DNA from: an uncultured Collinsella sp.
GTDB taxonomy: Bacteria > Actinomycetota > Coriobacteriia > Coriobacteriales > Coriobacteriaceae
Direction of reading: 5' to 3'
Length of the DNA: 31,088 bases
Assembly: GCA_902490405.1 (NCBI GenBank)
Contig: CABUDS010000027.1
Location: 1-31,088 of the forward strand
Part shown: piece by piece, positions 13,954-22,643 of the stretch
Layout: every line of letters starts with the position of its first letter
How positions within the stretch are numbered: position 1 is the first letter of the stretch
Made by a program: the position numbers and the translations under genes
Notes under the pieces: generated by a model
What the model was told of the DNA's origin: nothing
Database searches by the model: none
Seen by the model: only the letters and a program-made list of their open reading frames with translations

Positions 13954-16953
13954 ATGAGCGACATCATGAGGCCGATCCCGTTTTCGCAGCTGATGAACTG
14001 GATCATCGAGGAGCACAAGACTCAGGGCGCCGTCTTTGGCGTGCGCAAGATGGCCACGACCAACCAGGAGGGCGCGCTTCCCATTTTTGACGAGCGCATC
14101 GAGACTCCGTTTGGCCCGGCCGCCGGCCCCAATACACAGCTTGCCCAGAACATCGTGGCCTCTTATGTGGCCGGTTCTCGCTTCTTTGAGCTCAAGACCG
14201 TCCAGGTTATGGACGGCGAGGAGCTTTCCCGTTGCGTCAACAAGCCCTGCATTGTGGCGCAGGACGAGTGCTACAACTGCGAGTGGTCGACCGAGCTCGA
14301 GGTTCCGCAGGCCTTTGCCGAGTACGTGAAGGCATGGTTCGCCTGCCACCTGATCGCTCGCGAGTACGGCCTGGGTAGCCCGGACGGCTTTGTCTTCAAT
14401 ATGTCCGTGGGCTATGACCTGGAGGGCATCAAGAGCCCCAAGGTCGACGCCTACATCGAGGGCATGAAGGATGCCAGCGGCTCCGACGTCTGGAACGAGT
14501 GCCGTGCCTGGGCGCTTGCCAACCTAGACAAGTTTGAGCATGTCGACGCCGCATTTGTCGAGTCCATCCCGGCGCGCGTCTCCAACTCCATCACCGAGTC
14601 TACCCTGCACGGCTGCCCGCCCGCCGAGATCGAGCGCATTGCGACCTACCTCATCACCGAGAAGGGCCTCAATACCTACATCAAGTGCAACCCCACGCTG
14701 CTGGGCTATGAGTTTGCCCGCCAGCGTCTGAACGAGCTGGGCTTTGACTACATCGTCTTCGACGATACGCACTTCCGCGAGGACCTGCAGTGGGCTGACG
14801 CCGTGCCCATGTTCGAGCGCCTGATTGCCCTGTGCGCCGAGCGCGGCCTGGAGTTTGGCGTCAAGCTGACCAACACGTTCCCCGTCGACGTGACGAGAAA
14901 CGAGCTGCCCTCCACCGAGATGTACATGTCGGGCCGTTCGCTGTTCTCACTGACCATCGAGGCCGCCCGTCGCATTACCGAGCAGTTCGATGGCAAGCTG
15001 CGCATCAGCTACTCCGGCGGCGCCACGGTCTACAACATCCGCGCCCTGTACGATGCCGGCATTTGGCCCGTCACCCTGGCGACCGACGTGCTCAAGCCCG
15101 GTGGCTACGAGCGCTTTAGTCAGATGGCCGGCGAGTTTACCGACCTGGATGGCAAGCCGTTCGCGGGCGTCTCTCTCGAGGCCGTGACGGCGATTCAGAC
15201 CGACTCGCTCACCAACCCGCTCTACAAGAAGCCGCTGCGCCCGCTGCCCGATCGCAAGGTCGCCGGCAAGAGCCCGCTTTCCGACTGCTTTACCACGCCG
15301 TGCCGCACGAGCTGCCCCATCCAGCAGGATATCCCCGCCTATCTGGCGGCTGTTGACGAGGGCCGTTACGAGGACGCACTCAACATCATCATCGAGCGCA
15401 ACGCCCTGCCGTTCATTACCGGCACCATCTGCCCGCATCCCTGCGGCCGTGCCTGCGAGCGTGCATTCTACGAGCCCGAGGGCGCCCAGATCCGCGCCAG
15501 CAAGCTCAAGGCCGCCCGCGAGGCCATGACCGCCGTGCTGCCCAAGCTGCGCGCCCAGGCCATCGCCAACGACGGCGAGCGCAACGTTGCCGTTATCGGC
15601 GGCGGCCCGGCCGGCCTGGCGACGGCGTTCTTCCTGACGCGCGCCGGCGTGCCCGTCACTATCTTCGAGGCCCGCGACTCTCTCGGCGGCGTGGTCCGTC
15701 ACGTGATCCCCGAGTTCCGTATCGCGAGCGACGATATCTCCCACGATGCCGAGCTCTGTCTGGCCTTTGGCGCCAAGGTGCAGCTCAACGCCCGCGTGGA
15801 GTCCATTGACGAGCTCAAGGCCCAGGGCTTTACCGACGTAGTCGTGGCCACTGGTGCCTGGATGCCCGGCTCTGCGGGCTTGGGCGAGGGCGCCGAGCTC
15901 GACGTGCTGGAGTTCCTCGAGGCCGCCAAGAAGGGCGAGAAGCTCGAGCTGGGCGAGGACGTCGTGGTCATTGGCGCCGGCAACACCGCCATGGACGCGG
16001 CCCGCGTGGCCAAGCGCCTTGCTGGCGTGAAGAACGTGCGCCTAGTGTATCGCCGCACCAAGAAGCAGATGCCCGCCGACGAGGAAGAGCTCGATCTTGC
16101 TCTTGCCGACGGCGTTGAGTTCTGCGAGCTGCTGGCGCCCAAGGCGCTCAACGGCGCCGTGCTGACCTGCGACGTCATGGAACTTGGCGAGCCGGATGCA
16201 AGCGGCCGTCGCAGCCCCATCGCCACGGGCGAGACCGTCGAGCTTCCCGCCACCACGGTGATTTGCGCCGTGGGCGAGGGCATCGATGCCAGCCTGTACG
16301 ACGCCGCGGGCGTCGAGCACGACCGTCGCGGCCGCCTTGCCGCCACCTCCACCGGCGTCGAGGGCGTTTGGGCTGCGGGCGACTGCCGTCGCGGTCCTGC
16401 CACCGTGGTCGAGGCCATCGCCGATGCCGCCGAGGTCGCCCGTGCCATCGCCGGCGTGGACTTTAACAAGTACGCCGACCAGAATGCTCAGGCCGGTCGC
16501 GAGGACGCCTGCTACGAGCGCAAGGGGTCGCTGTGCCGCGACAAGCGCAACTGCACCAAGACCCGCTGCCTGGGCTGCGGCTCGGTGTGCGAGGTCTGCT
16601 GCGACGTGTGCCCCAACCGCGCCAACGTGGCAATTAAGGTGCCGGGCCTGGCCAAGCATCAGGTGGTACATGTCGACGGCATGTGCAACGAGTGCGGCAA
16701 CTGCGCCGTGTTCTGCCCCTACCAGGAGGGTCGTCCCTATAAGGACAAGCTCACCCTGTTCTGGAGCGAGCAGGACATGGAGAACTCCGAGAACGAGGGC
16801 TTCCTGGCTGTGGACGAGGACCACTTTAAAGTCCGCGTCGCCGGCACGGTCCGCACCGTCTCGGTCGATGCCGTCAACACCGGTCTTCCCGAGGCCGTCC
16901 GCCTGACCATCAGGGCCGTGCGCGACAACTATTCGTACCTTCTTAAGAAATAG
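13954..16953 (+). CDS. ygfK: YgfK-type flavin/iron-sulfur oxidoreductase (annotated as putative selenate reductase subunit)
   Basis: This 999-residue protein resembles E. coli YgfK (about 1030). The first ~440 residues form the barrel-like domain beginning MRPIPFSQLMNWIIEEHKTQGAVFGV. A GltD/dihydropyrimidine-dehydrogenase-type module follows, with cysteines CFTTPCRTSCPIQQDIPAY and CPHPCGRACERAF. It has an FAD site VAVIGGGPAGLATAFF (about 545) and an NAD(P)H site VVVIGAGNTAMDAARVA (about 670). The C-terminus has ferredoxin-like clusters CLGCGSVCEVCCDVCP (about 872) and CNECGNCAVFCP (about 910). It probably moves electrons between NAD(P)H and ring intermediates or its redox partners. The start at 13954 follows AGAGGAG. 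Next are a ferredoxin and xdhD, so a multi-protein redox complex is plausible. Confidence 0.92.
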   Translation: MSDIMRPIPFSQLMNWIIEEHKTQGAVFGVRKMATTNQEGALPIFDERIETPFGPAAGPNTQLAQNIVASYVAGSRFFELKTVQVMDGEELSRCVNKPCIVAQDECYNCEWSTELEVPQAFAEYVKAWFACHLIAREYGLGSPDGFVFNMSVGYDLEGIKSPKVDAYIEGMKDASGSDVWNECRAWALANLDKFEHVDAAFVESIPARVSNSITESTLHGCPPAEIERIATYLITEKGLNTYIKCNPTLLGYEFARQRLNELGFDYIVFDDTHFREDLQWADAVPMFERLIALCAERGLEFGVKLTNTFPVDVTRNELPSTEMYMSGRSLFSLTIEAARRITEQFDGKLRISYSGGATVYNIRALYDAGIWPVTLATDVLKPGGYERFSQMAGEFTDLDGKPFAGVSLEAVTAIQTDSLTNPLYKKPLRPLPDRKVAGKSPLSDCFTTPCRTSCPIQQDIPAYLAAVDEGRYEDALNIIIERNALPFITGTICPHPCGRACERAFYEPEGAQIRASKLKAAREAMTAVLPKLRAQAIANDGERNVAVIGGGPAGLATAFFLTRAGVPVTIFEARDSLGGVVRHVIPEFRIASDDISHDAELCLAFGAKVQLNARVESIDELKAQGFTDVVVATGAWMPGSAGLGEGAELDVLEFLEAAKKGEKLELGEDVVVIGAGNTAMDAARVAKRLAGVKNVRLVYRRTKKQMPADEEELDLALADGVEFCELLAPKALNGAVLTCDVMELGEPDASGRRSPIATGETVELPATTVICAVGEGIDASLYDAAGVEHDRRGRLAATSTGVEGVWAAGDCRRGPATVVEAIADAAEVARAIAGVDFNKYADQNAQAGREDACYERKGSLCRDKRNCTKTRCLGCGSVCEVCCDVCPNRANVAIKVPGLAKHQVVHVDGMCNECGNCAVFCPYQEGRPYKDKLTLFWSEQDMENSENEGFLAVDEDHFKVRVAGTVRTVSVDAVNTGLPEAVRLTIRAVRDNYSYLLKK

Positions 16954-16964
16954 GCGAGTCTCTT

Positions 16965-17444
16965 ATGGCCAAATCCATTCAACATAACGTGGCCTACGTT
17001 GCCTGCGGAAGCGGTTGCGCCTCCGCAGGCGGCGACGCCCGCTGCAGCGAAGGCTGCATTGGCTGTGGCGCCTGCGTCACGGCCTGCCCCCACGGTGCCA
17101 TTGCGCTGGTCGATGGCATCGCCCGCGTGGATCGCTCCAAGTGCACGGGCTGTGGCCTGTGCGGCATGGCGTGCCCGCAGCGTGTAATTGCCTTCGTTCC
17201 CGGCTATCAGAACATCCTGGTGCGCTGCAACAATACCGATAAGGGCGCCATTGCGCGCAAGATCTGCGACACGAGCTGCATCGGTTGCGGCATGTGCGCC
17301 AAAAAGTGCCCCGCCGGCGCTATCCGCATTGAGGACAACTGCGCCCATATCGACGGCGCGGACTGCCTGTCGTGCGGCATGTGCGCTGTCGTCTGCCCGC
17401 ATGGCGCCATCCACGACCGCACCGGCATCGCCGCCGGCGTGTAG
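16965..17444 (+). CDS. Polyferredoxin with four 4Fe-4S clusters
   Basis: This 159-residue soluble electron carrier has four complete CxxCxxCxxxCP motifs in two pairs: CIGCGACVTACP and CTGCGLCGMACP, then CIGCGMCAKKCP and CLSCGMCAVVCP. The arrangement resembles the C-terminal half of RnfB, but without its membrane anchor. The N-terminus has two extra cysteines (ACGSGCASAGG). It starts 11 bases after ygfK and ends 12 bases before xdhD, so it is co-transcribed. In E. coli the partner of this complex is a FAD subunit (YgfM); here the ferredoxin sits where that subunit might be expected, and it probably links XdhD to YgfK. Confidence 0.92.
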   Translation: MAKSIQHNVAYVACGSGCASAGGDARCSEGCIGCGACVTACPHGAIALVDGIARVDRSKCTGCGLCGMACPQRVIAFVPGYQNILVRCNNTDKGAIARKICDTSCIGCGMCAKKCPAGAIRIEDNCAHIDGADCLSCGMCAVVCPHGAIHDRTGIAAGV

Positions 17445-17456
17445 AAGGGAATCACC

Positions 17457-20234
17457 ATGGCACAGGAATTCACTTTTACCGTTAACGGCGTCGAGCGCAC
17501 GACGACTCAGAACAAGCCGCTGCTCCGCTACTTGCGCGACGACCTGCATATCCATTCCGCTAAGGACGGCTGCTCCGAGGGCGCCTGCGGTACCTGCACC
17601 ATCCATGTGGACGGCGCGGCCGTCAAGGCGTGCGTGCTGACCACCGCTCTTGCCGCCGGCCGTAATATCGTGACCGTCGAGGGCCTGCCCGAGGACGTGC
17701 GCGAGGCCTTTGTGTACGCCTTTGGCGCCGTGGGCGCCGTGCAGTGCGGTTTTTGCATCCCCGGCATGGTCATGGCGGGTGCAGCGCTCATCGCCGAGGA
17801 CCCCGAGCCCACCGAGGAGCAGATCAAGTACGCCATCCGCGGCAACGTCTGCCGCTGCACCGGCTACAAAAAGATTATCGAGGGCATCTCGCTGGCCGCT
17901 GCGGTACTCCGCGGCGAAAAGCAGATCGACGAGGATCTGGAGCGCGGCGATGACTACGGCGTGGGCAAGCGCGCCTTCCGCATCGACGTGCGCAAGAAGG
18001 TGCTCGGCGAGGGCAAGTACCCCGACGACATCGACGAGATCGACCAGCCGGGCCTGACCTATGCCAGCGCCGTGCGCTCCAAGTACCCGCGCGCCCGTGT
18101 GCTCTCCATCGATACCTCCAAGGCCGAGGCCCTGCCCGGTGTGGTGGGTATCCTGCGCGCCGAGGACGTGCCGGTCAACCAGGTCGGCCACCTTATCCAG
18201 GACTGGGACGTCATGATCGCGGCGGGCGATATCACCCGCTGCGTGGGCGATGCCATCGTGCTGGTGGTTGCCGAGGACGAGGCGACGCTCGAGAAGGCCA
18301 AGAAGCTCGTAAAGATCGAATACGAGCCGCTGGGGCCCGTGCGCAACATTGTCGAGGCCAGGGCCGCCGACGCCCCACGCCTGCATGACAGCTTCTTTGC
18401 CTTTGGCAACACGGTGGAGCTCAAGGACAACGTGTGCCAGAGCCGCCATGTGACGCGCGGCGACGCCGCCAAGGCGCTGGCAGAGAGCGCGTTCACCGTG
18501 ACGCAGCGCTTTACCACGCCCTTTACCGAGCATGCCTTCTTGGAGCCTGAGTGCGCCGTCGCCTTCCCGTACAAGAACGGCGTCAAGGTGCAGTCGACCG
18601 ACCAGGGCGCCTACGACACGCGCAAAGAGTGTGCCCACATGTTTGGCTGGGACAACGAGCCCGAGCGTGTGGTCGTCGAGACCATGCTCGTGGGTGGCGG
18701 CTTTGGCGGTAAGGAGGACGTATCCATCCAGCACCTGGCCGCGCTTGCTGCCTATAAGCTCCAGCGTCCTGTGAAGTGCAAGCTCACGCGCGCTGAGTCG
18801 CTTGCCTTCCACCCCAAGCGCCATGCCATGGACGGCACCTTTACGCTGGGCTGCGACGCCGAGGGCAACTTTACCGGCCTGGACTGCGAGATCAACTTTG
18901 ATACCGGCGCCTACGCTTCGCTGTGCGGCCCGGTGCTCGAGCGCGCCTGCACGCACGCCGTCGGCCCCTACAAGTACCAGAACACCGACATTCGCGGCTT
19001 TGGCTACTACACCAACAATCCGCCCGCCGGTGCGTACCGTGGCTTTGGCGTCTGCCAGTCCGAGTTTGCACTCGAGAGCCTGATCGACCTGCTGGCCGAG
19101 AAGGTCGGTTTGGATCCGTGGGAGATTCGCTACCGCAACGCCATCGAGCCGGGTGAGGTTTTGCCCAACGGCCAGATTGCCGACTGCTCCACGGCGCTTA
19201 AGGAGACGCTGCTCGAGGTCAAGGATGCCTATTACGCGCATCCCGGACACGCCGGTATCGCCTGCGCCATGAAGAACGCCGGCGTGGGCGTGGGCCTGCC
19301 CGATGCCGGCCGCTGCAAGATTCGCGTCGAGGGTGGCCGCGCCGTGGTCTACGCCGCCACGTCCGACATCGGCCAGGGCTGCAACACGGTCTTTTTGCAG
19401 GACGTTGCCGAGGCATGCGGTCTGCCGCTGAGCTGCATCGCCAACGGCGAGTGTTCCACCGAGAACGCTCCCGACTCCGGCACCACGTCTGGTTCGCGCC
19501 AGACGGTCGTGACCGGCGAGGCCGTGCGCGGCGCCGCCTTCCTGCTGCGCGACGCCATGGTTGGCATCGAGGCCGGCAAGCCTGCGCCTACCGCCCCGGT
19601 GAGCGCGCACGGCGACGGCGTCAAGATCGAGTATGACGACGGTCGCGCCTACCAGCTGCGCACACAGGAACTCGTCGCCGGCCAGGGTATGCATCCTCAG
19701 GACCCTGCGGCCACCATCAAGGCGCTCGAGGGATGCGAGTTTGGCTACGTGTATCTGGAGCCGACCGACAAGCTGGGCGCCGATGTTCCCAACCCCAAGA
19801 GCCACATCTGCTACGGCTTTGCCACACATGTGGTCATTCTGGACGATGACGGTCGTGTAAGCGAGGTCTATGCCGCGCACGATTCCGGCAAGGTGGTCAA
19901 CCCCATCTCCATCCAGGGTCAGATCGAAGGCGGCGTGCTCATGGGTATGGGCTATGCGCTTACCGAGGACTGGCCGCTCAAGGACTGCGTGCCCCAGGCA
20001 AGGTACGGTACGCTCGGGCTGTTCCGTGCGCCCGAGATTCCGGATATCCACGCCATTTACGTGGAGAAGGACGAACTGCTGCCCGTGGCATACGGCGGCA
20101 AGGGCATCGGCGAGATCGCAACGATCCCCACGGCGCCCGCCGTACAGAACGCCTACCGCGCGTTTGACGGCAAGCTGCGTCCCGATCTGCCCATGGTGGA
20201 TACGCCCTACAGCCGCGTCCGCAACCGCGGGTAG
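17457..20234 (+). CDS. xdhD: XdhD-like molybdenum hydroxylase (xanthine dehydrogenase family), Fe-S and Mo domains fused
   Basis: This 925-residue protein begins with a 2Fe-2S ferredoxin domain (CSEGACGTC, about residues 40-48) and a second 2Fe-2S helical domain (CGFCIPGMVM and CRCTGY). The Mo-cofactor domains follow: GGGFGGKED, GAYRGFGVCQSEFALE, TSDIGQGCN, GTTSGSRQTV and GKGIGEIATIPTAPA, whose Glu matches the catalytic glutamate. The fused layout matches E. coli XdhD (about 956 residues), placed among selenium-dependent molybdenum hydroxylases; the labile selenium is not visible in sequence. It probably hydroxylates or reductively dehydroxylates purines such as xanthine and urate. GAAGGGA precedes the ATG. 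No FAD subunit is encoded here, so electrons must pass through the ferredoxin or YgfK. Confidence 0.92.
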   Translation: MAQEFTFTVNGVERTTTQNKPLLRYLRDDLHIHSAKDGCSEGACGTCTIHVDGAAVKACVLTTALAAGRNIVTVEGLPEDVREAFVYAFGAVGAVQCGFCIPGMVMAGAALIAEDPEPTEEQIKYAIRGNVCRCTGYKKIIEGISLAAAVLRGEKQIDEDLERGDDYGVGKRAFRIDVRKKVLGEGKYPDDIDEIDQPGLTYASAVRSKYPRARVLSIDTSKAEALPGVVGILRAEDVPVNQVGHLIQDWDVMIAAGDITRCVGDAIVLVVAEDEATLEKAKKLVKIEYEPLGPVRNIVEARAADAPRLHDSFFAFGNTVELKDNVCQSRHVTRGDAAKALAESAFTVTQRFTTPFTEHAFLEPECAVAFPYKNGVKVQSTDQGAYDTRKECAHMFGWDNEPERVVVETMLVGGGFGGKEDVSIQHLAALAAYKLQRPVKCKLTRAESLAFHPKRHAMDGTFTLGCDAEGNFTGLDCEINFDTGAYASLCGPVLERACTHAVGPYKYQNTDIRGFGYYTNNPPAGAYRGFGVCQSEFALESLIDLLAEKVGLDPWEIRYRNAIEPGEVLPNGQIADCSTALKETLLEVKDAYYAHPGHAGIACAMKNAGVGVGLPDAGRCKIRVEGGRAVVYAATSDIGQGCNTVFLQDVAEACGLPLSCIANGECSTENAPDSGTTSGSRQTVVTGEAVRGAAFLLRDAMVGIEAGKPAPTAPVSAHGDGVKIEYDDGRAYQLRTQELVAGQGMHPQDPAATIKALEGCEFGYVYLEPTDKLGADVPNPKSHICYGFATHVVILDDDGRVSEVYAAHDSGKVVNPISIQGQIEGGVLMGMGYALTEDWPLKDCVPQARYGTLGLFRAPEIPDIHAIYVEKDELLPVAYGGKGIGEIATIPTAPAVQNAYRAFDGKLRPDLPMVDTPYSRVRNRG

Positions 20235-20303
20235 GGTAGAGCGCGGACAGCCATTGCTGACGAGCTGTTCGCGCTCAACGCCAACTGCATAAGCTGCGCC
20301 TTT

Positions 20304-20335
20304 GGCCCCGGCTCCATCGCGAGCCGGGGCCTTTT
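20304..20335 (+). terminator. Intrinsic terminator of the purine operon
   Basis: GGCCCCGGCTC (20304-20314) and GAGCCGGGGCC (20321-20331) form a perfect 11-bp stem around a 6-base loop and run into TTTTG. It lies 70 bases after xdhD. A diverged copy of its right half plus the downstream bases recurs at about 22431-22462. Confidence 0.88.
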
Positions 20336-20354
20336 GTTTGGAGCGCCTCCGCAT

Positions 20355-20806
20355 GCGGAAGCTGCGTCCCAGATTTCGGCTCCAGAATGAGACGTACTTT
20401 CCGGAACAGCTCTCAAGCGGAAATTGCATCCCGGAATCAGGCCTCAGGACGGGACACGCTTTCCGGCGGAGGCCTCAAGCGGAAGCTGTGCCCCAGAATC
20501 GAGCCCCAGAGTGGGACGTACTTTCCGGATCGGCCTTCAAGCGGAAACTGCGTCCCGGAATCGCTGCTCAGGATGGGATGCATTTTCCTCCTGAGCCTCT
20601 GACGGAAACTGCATCCCGGAATTCGGCTCCAGAGTGGGACACGTTTTCCGGAACAGCTCTCAAGCGGAAGCTGCGTCCCGTTCTGAGGCTTGATTCCGGG
20701 ACACGCTTTCCGCTGGCCCGCCATCCGGAAAGCGTGTCTCGTTTTGAGCGTCCAGACTGGGACGCGCTTTCCGTTGGCGTGGCCGTTGGGAAAACGCGGC
20801 CCAGAT
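20355..20806. repeat. Array A: seven to eight 62-bp palindromic repeat units
   Basis: Units begin at about 20355, 20417, 20479, 20541, 20603, 20665, 20725 and 20786, the last partial. The typical left arm is GCGGAARCTGCGTCCC and the right arm GGGACRYGCTTTCCGG. Their outer bases (GGAAA and GTCCC) pair with their counterparts while the middle varies. A linker of about 12 bases (often ending CTCTCAA) separates units. Several frames stay open because of the composition, but codon periodicity does not survive a 62-base repeat, so it is not coding. It fills the 612-base gap between xdhD and the nuclease-like gene, apart from the terminator. Confidence 0.85.
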
Positions 20807-20846
20807 AGGGGGGGATGCGATTCGGCGATGCGAGGCCTAGCGGCTC

Positions 20847-21845
20847 CTACAGCTCCACGTCGTTGAGCCATGTCGGCAGCGCGGTCTGCCGGATGCCTGC
20901 CGTCTGCAGCTTTTTGGCGAGCATTCCTGCCGAGCGGACCTCGTTCATGGTAAAGCGCAGCAGAGGGTGACCGTAGAGCGATAGATGCGCCTCGCGCTGT
21001 CGTTCGGCAACGAGCGCCTCGGCGGTGGTGCGTCCGGCCAGCATGGTCTGGTCGGTATATTTGATGAGCCCGTCGAGTTCGCCCAGCGTGAGCTCCCTGG
21101 CTTGACGCTCCCAGGCAAAATCCGTTCGCATGCTTTCGGTCGAATCGAAGGGATCCGTTAGCTCGTATTGAAGTTGGTCGGGTGCAAAGCCGGTCTCGAT
21201 CATGACAGCGCGGGCGACCGATTCCCCGCCGCTCTCGGCGCGCGCGTCAGCATATTGGAGCGTGGTGAGGGCCGTGCGCACCGCGCGGCCGTTGCGAGCG
21301 CCCGCTCGTTTTTCGACTGCTCCCATCAGCTGCTCTCGCGTTAGGCCAAGCTTTGAGATCGCCGAATCGGCAATAGGCATGCCATCGGCAAAACCAGTTT
21401 GCAGCAGACAATCTGTGACCGTTTGGATTGGCGGCGTTACCGATATGCCGGCTCTGCGTATTGCTCCGGCCGGCTCAATCTGGTGCCGCTGAATATGTGC
21501 GCCCGGACGAGCCGACGGCTTTGTCGAGCTGCAAACATGCACGACGTTCAGGTGTCGCCACGAGACCTCGAGCCCAAGCAGACAGGCGGCCGAAAACGAG
21601 CAGAACGTCCAATCGGGGTGGATGATCGCAAGGGTGCGGATAATCTCGCAATGACGTTGCGCTCGGTTGAGTTCATCCCAGCGCGTTTTTCGCGCAAACA
21701 ACCCCGGCATGGGCGAGACAACCGTGCCGCCGGTGCGCCGAAGGAGCGCTTTTCGGATCGCCGTGCTCGGGGGAATCAGACAGCGCCCCTCTTGTTCGGC
21801 TTGAGTGAGCAGTTGGTCGATGAGTTGGTCATTGCAATGGGTCAT
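20847..21845 (-). CDS. AbiEi-like / DUF559-type protein with possible PD-(D/E)XK nuclease domain
   Basis: This is a 332-residue protein. The N-terminal ~70 residues (PPSTAIRKALLRRTGGTVVSPMPGLFARKTRWDEL) resemble the winged-helix start of AbiEi antitoxin-like proteins. The middle has HPDWTFCSFSAACLLGLEV. The C-terminus follows the DUF559/Vsr-like pattern: RTDFAW (Asp242), LGELDGLIKY (Glu256 and Lys262), then EALVAERQREAHLSLYGHPLLRF. Such proteins are frequent and uncharacterised in Actinobacteria; nuclease activity is inference. AGGAGG lies 9 bases before the ATG, and two exact tandem AGCTGACCAAA copies (21900-21921) lie in its promoter region. Arrays of 62-bp repeats flank it on both sides, and no toxin partner is adjacent. 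Confidence 0.65.
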   Translation of the reverse strand: MTHCNDQLIDQLLTQAEQEGRCLIPPSTAIRKALLRRTGGTVVSPMPGLFARKTRWDELNRAQRHCEIIRTLAIIHPDWTFCSFSAACLLGLEVSWRHLNVVHVCSSTKPSARPGAHIQRHQIEPAGAIRRAGISVTPPIQTVTDCLLQTGFADGMPIADSAISKLGLTREQLMGAVEKRAGARNGRAVRTALTTLQYADARAESGGESVARAVMIETGFAPDQLQYELTDPFDSTESMRTDFAWERQARELTLGELDGLIKYTDQTMLAGRTTAEALVAERQREAHLSLYGHPLLRFTMNEVRSAGMLAKKLQTAGIRQTALPTWLNDVEL

Positions 21846-21899
21846 GAGCTACCGCCTCCTTTTGGGTAGCAAAAACGTATCAGCTGGAACTTGCCGCTC

Positions 21900-21921
21900 A
21901 GCTGACCAAAAGCTGACCAAA
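21900..21921. repeat. Tandem 11-bp direct repeat upstream of the nuclease-like gene
   Basis: AGCTGACCAAA occurs twice back to back (21900-21910 and 21911-21921), 55 bases upstream of the minus-strand start codon. It could be an operator for the N-terminal DNA-binding domain of the gene itself; this is inference from position. Confidence 0.45.
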
Positions 21922-22139
21922 ATCTAACCATGCAGGTAGATGGCCTGTTTTCGGCGACATTTTTACATTCGAATCGGTGGGCGGTAATCGGCGAGCGTGA
22001 ACGGTAGCTAGATATGAAACCTTGGTAAGTTTAGGGACGTGTACTTTTTTGAAAAAGAGCATTCTATCTGCTGTTTTGTGTTTCTGGATCGCATATTTGA
22101 AGGCATGTGATAAGGGCTGCGGATCGTCGTCTCGTATCT

Positions 22140-22400
22140 GCGGAAACTGTGACCCGGAATTGCCACTCGGAATGGGACGTGCTTTCCGGATCGCCCTTCA
22201 AGTGGAAACTACATCCCAGATTTCGGCTCCAAATCGGGATGTGCTTTCCCGGCGGCGTTTCTGGCGGAAATTGCACCCCGGAATGAGCGCTCAGAGTGGG
22301 ACATGCTTTCCTAACGAGGCCGCATGCGGAAACTACGTCCCGGATTCGATGTTCAGGACGGGATTCCGTTTCCGATAGAGGCATGGGGTGGAAAGTCTCC
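22140..22400. repeat. Array B: four to five further units of the 62-bp palindromic repeat
   Basis: Units begin at 22140, 22202, 22264, 22326 and 22388, exactly 62 bases apart, with the same arms as array A (GCGGAAACTRCRTCCC and GGGAYRTGCTTTCC). The last is incomplete and merges into a hairpin CTCCCATTTCT/AGAAATGGGAG at about 22398-22426. Then come bases resembling the purine-operon terminator. The 294 bases before the array (21846-22139) hold the nuclease-gene promoter area and no other recognisable gene. Confidence 0.85.
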
Positions 22401-22532
22401 CATTTCTAATGTTCAAGAAATGGGAGGCAGCTCATCGCGAGCTGGGCCTTTTGTTTGGAGCGGAGGCAGCATCCCGGAATTCGGGCAATCCGGTGGTCAG
22501 GGGTTGAGCGAGCGTTGCGCTAAGGATGCCAA

Positions 22533-22643
22533 GCGTAAAACCTTCAATGAAAATAGCGTAAAAACTGCATCTGTCATGGCGTAAAAACTACATTGAAAGT
22601 AGCGTAAAAACAGCATTGAGAATGGCGTAATTTCGTATATCGC
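22533..22643. repeat. 23-bp direct repeats (iteron-like), five starts at exact spacing
   Basis: GCGTAAAAACTGCATTGAAA-type units start at 22533, 22556, 22579, 22602 and 22625, each exactly 23 bases apart, with stop codons throughout. The last unit decays to GCGTAATTTC 19 bases before the DUF4143 start. The regular spacing, AT-rich character and contrast with the GC-rich surroundings resemble protein-binding iterons. Confidence 0.75.

Noticed and set aside
16929..20429. A 1166-residue open frame on the minus strand opposite xdhD and the ferredoxin
   Set aside because: It is a high-GC shadow frame with a His/Ala/Gly/Val-rich composition and no family motifs. The opposite strand carries unmistakable XdhD and ferredoxin signatures. 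Similar long antisense frames opposite the PTS, permease and ssnA genes were discarded for the same reason.
20302..20871. Open frames on both strands through repeat array A, and similar ones through array B (22022-22384)
   Set aside because: They arise from repeat composition. The 62-base period is not a multiple of three, so the repeated peptide changes frame each unit, and there is no ribosome site.
20355..22400. The 62-bp arrays as CRISPR
   Set aside because: There are no invariant short repeats separated by unique spacers, the whole unit is repeated and drifts, and no cas genes are present.
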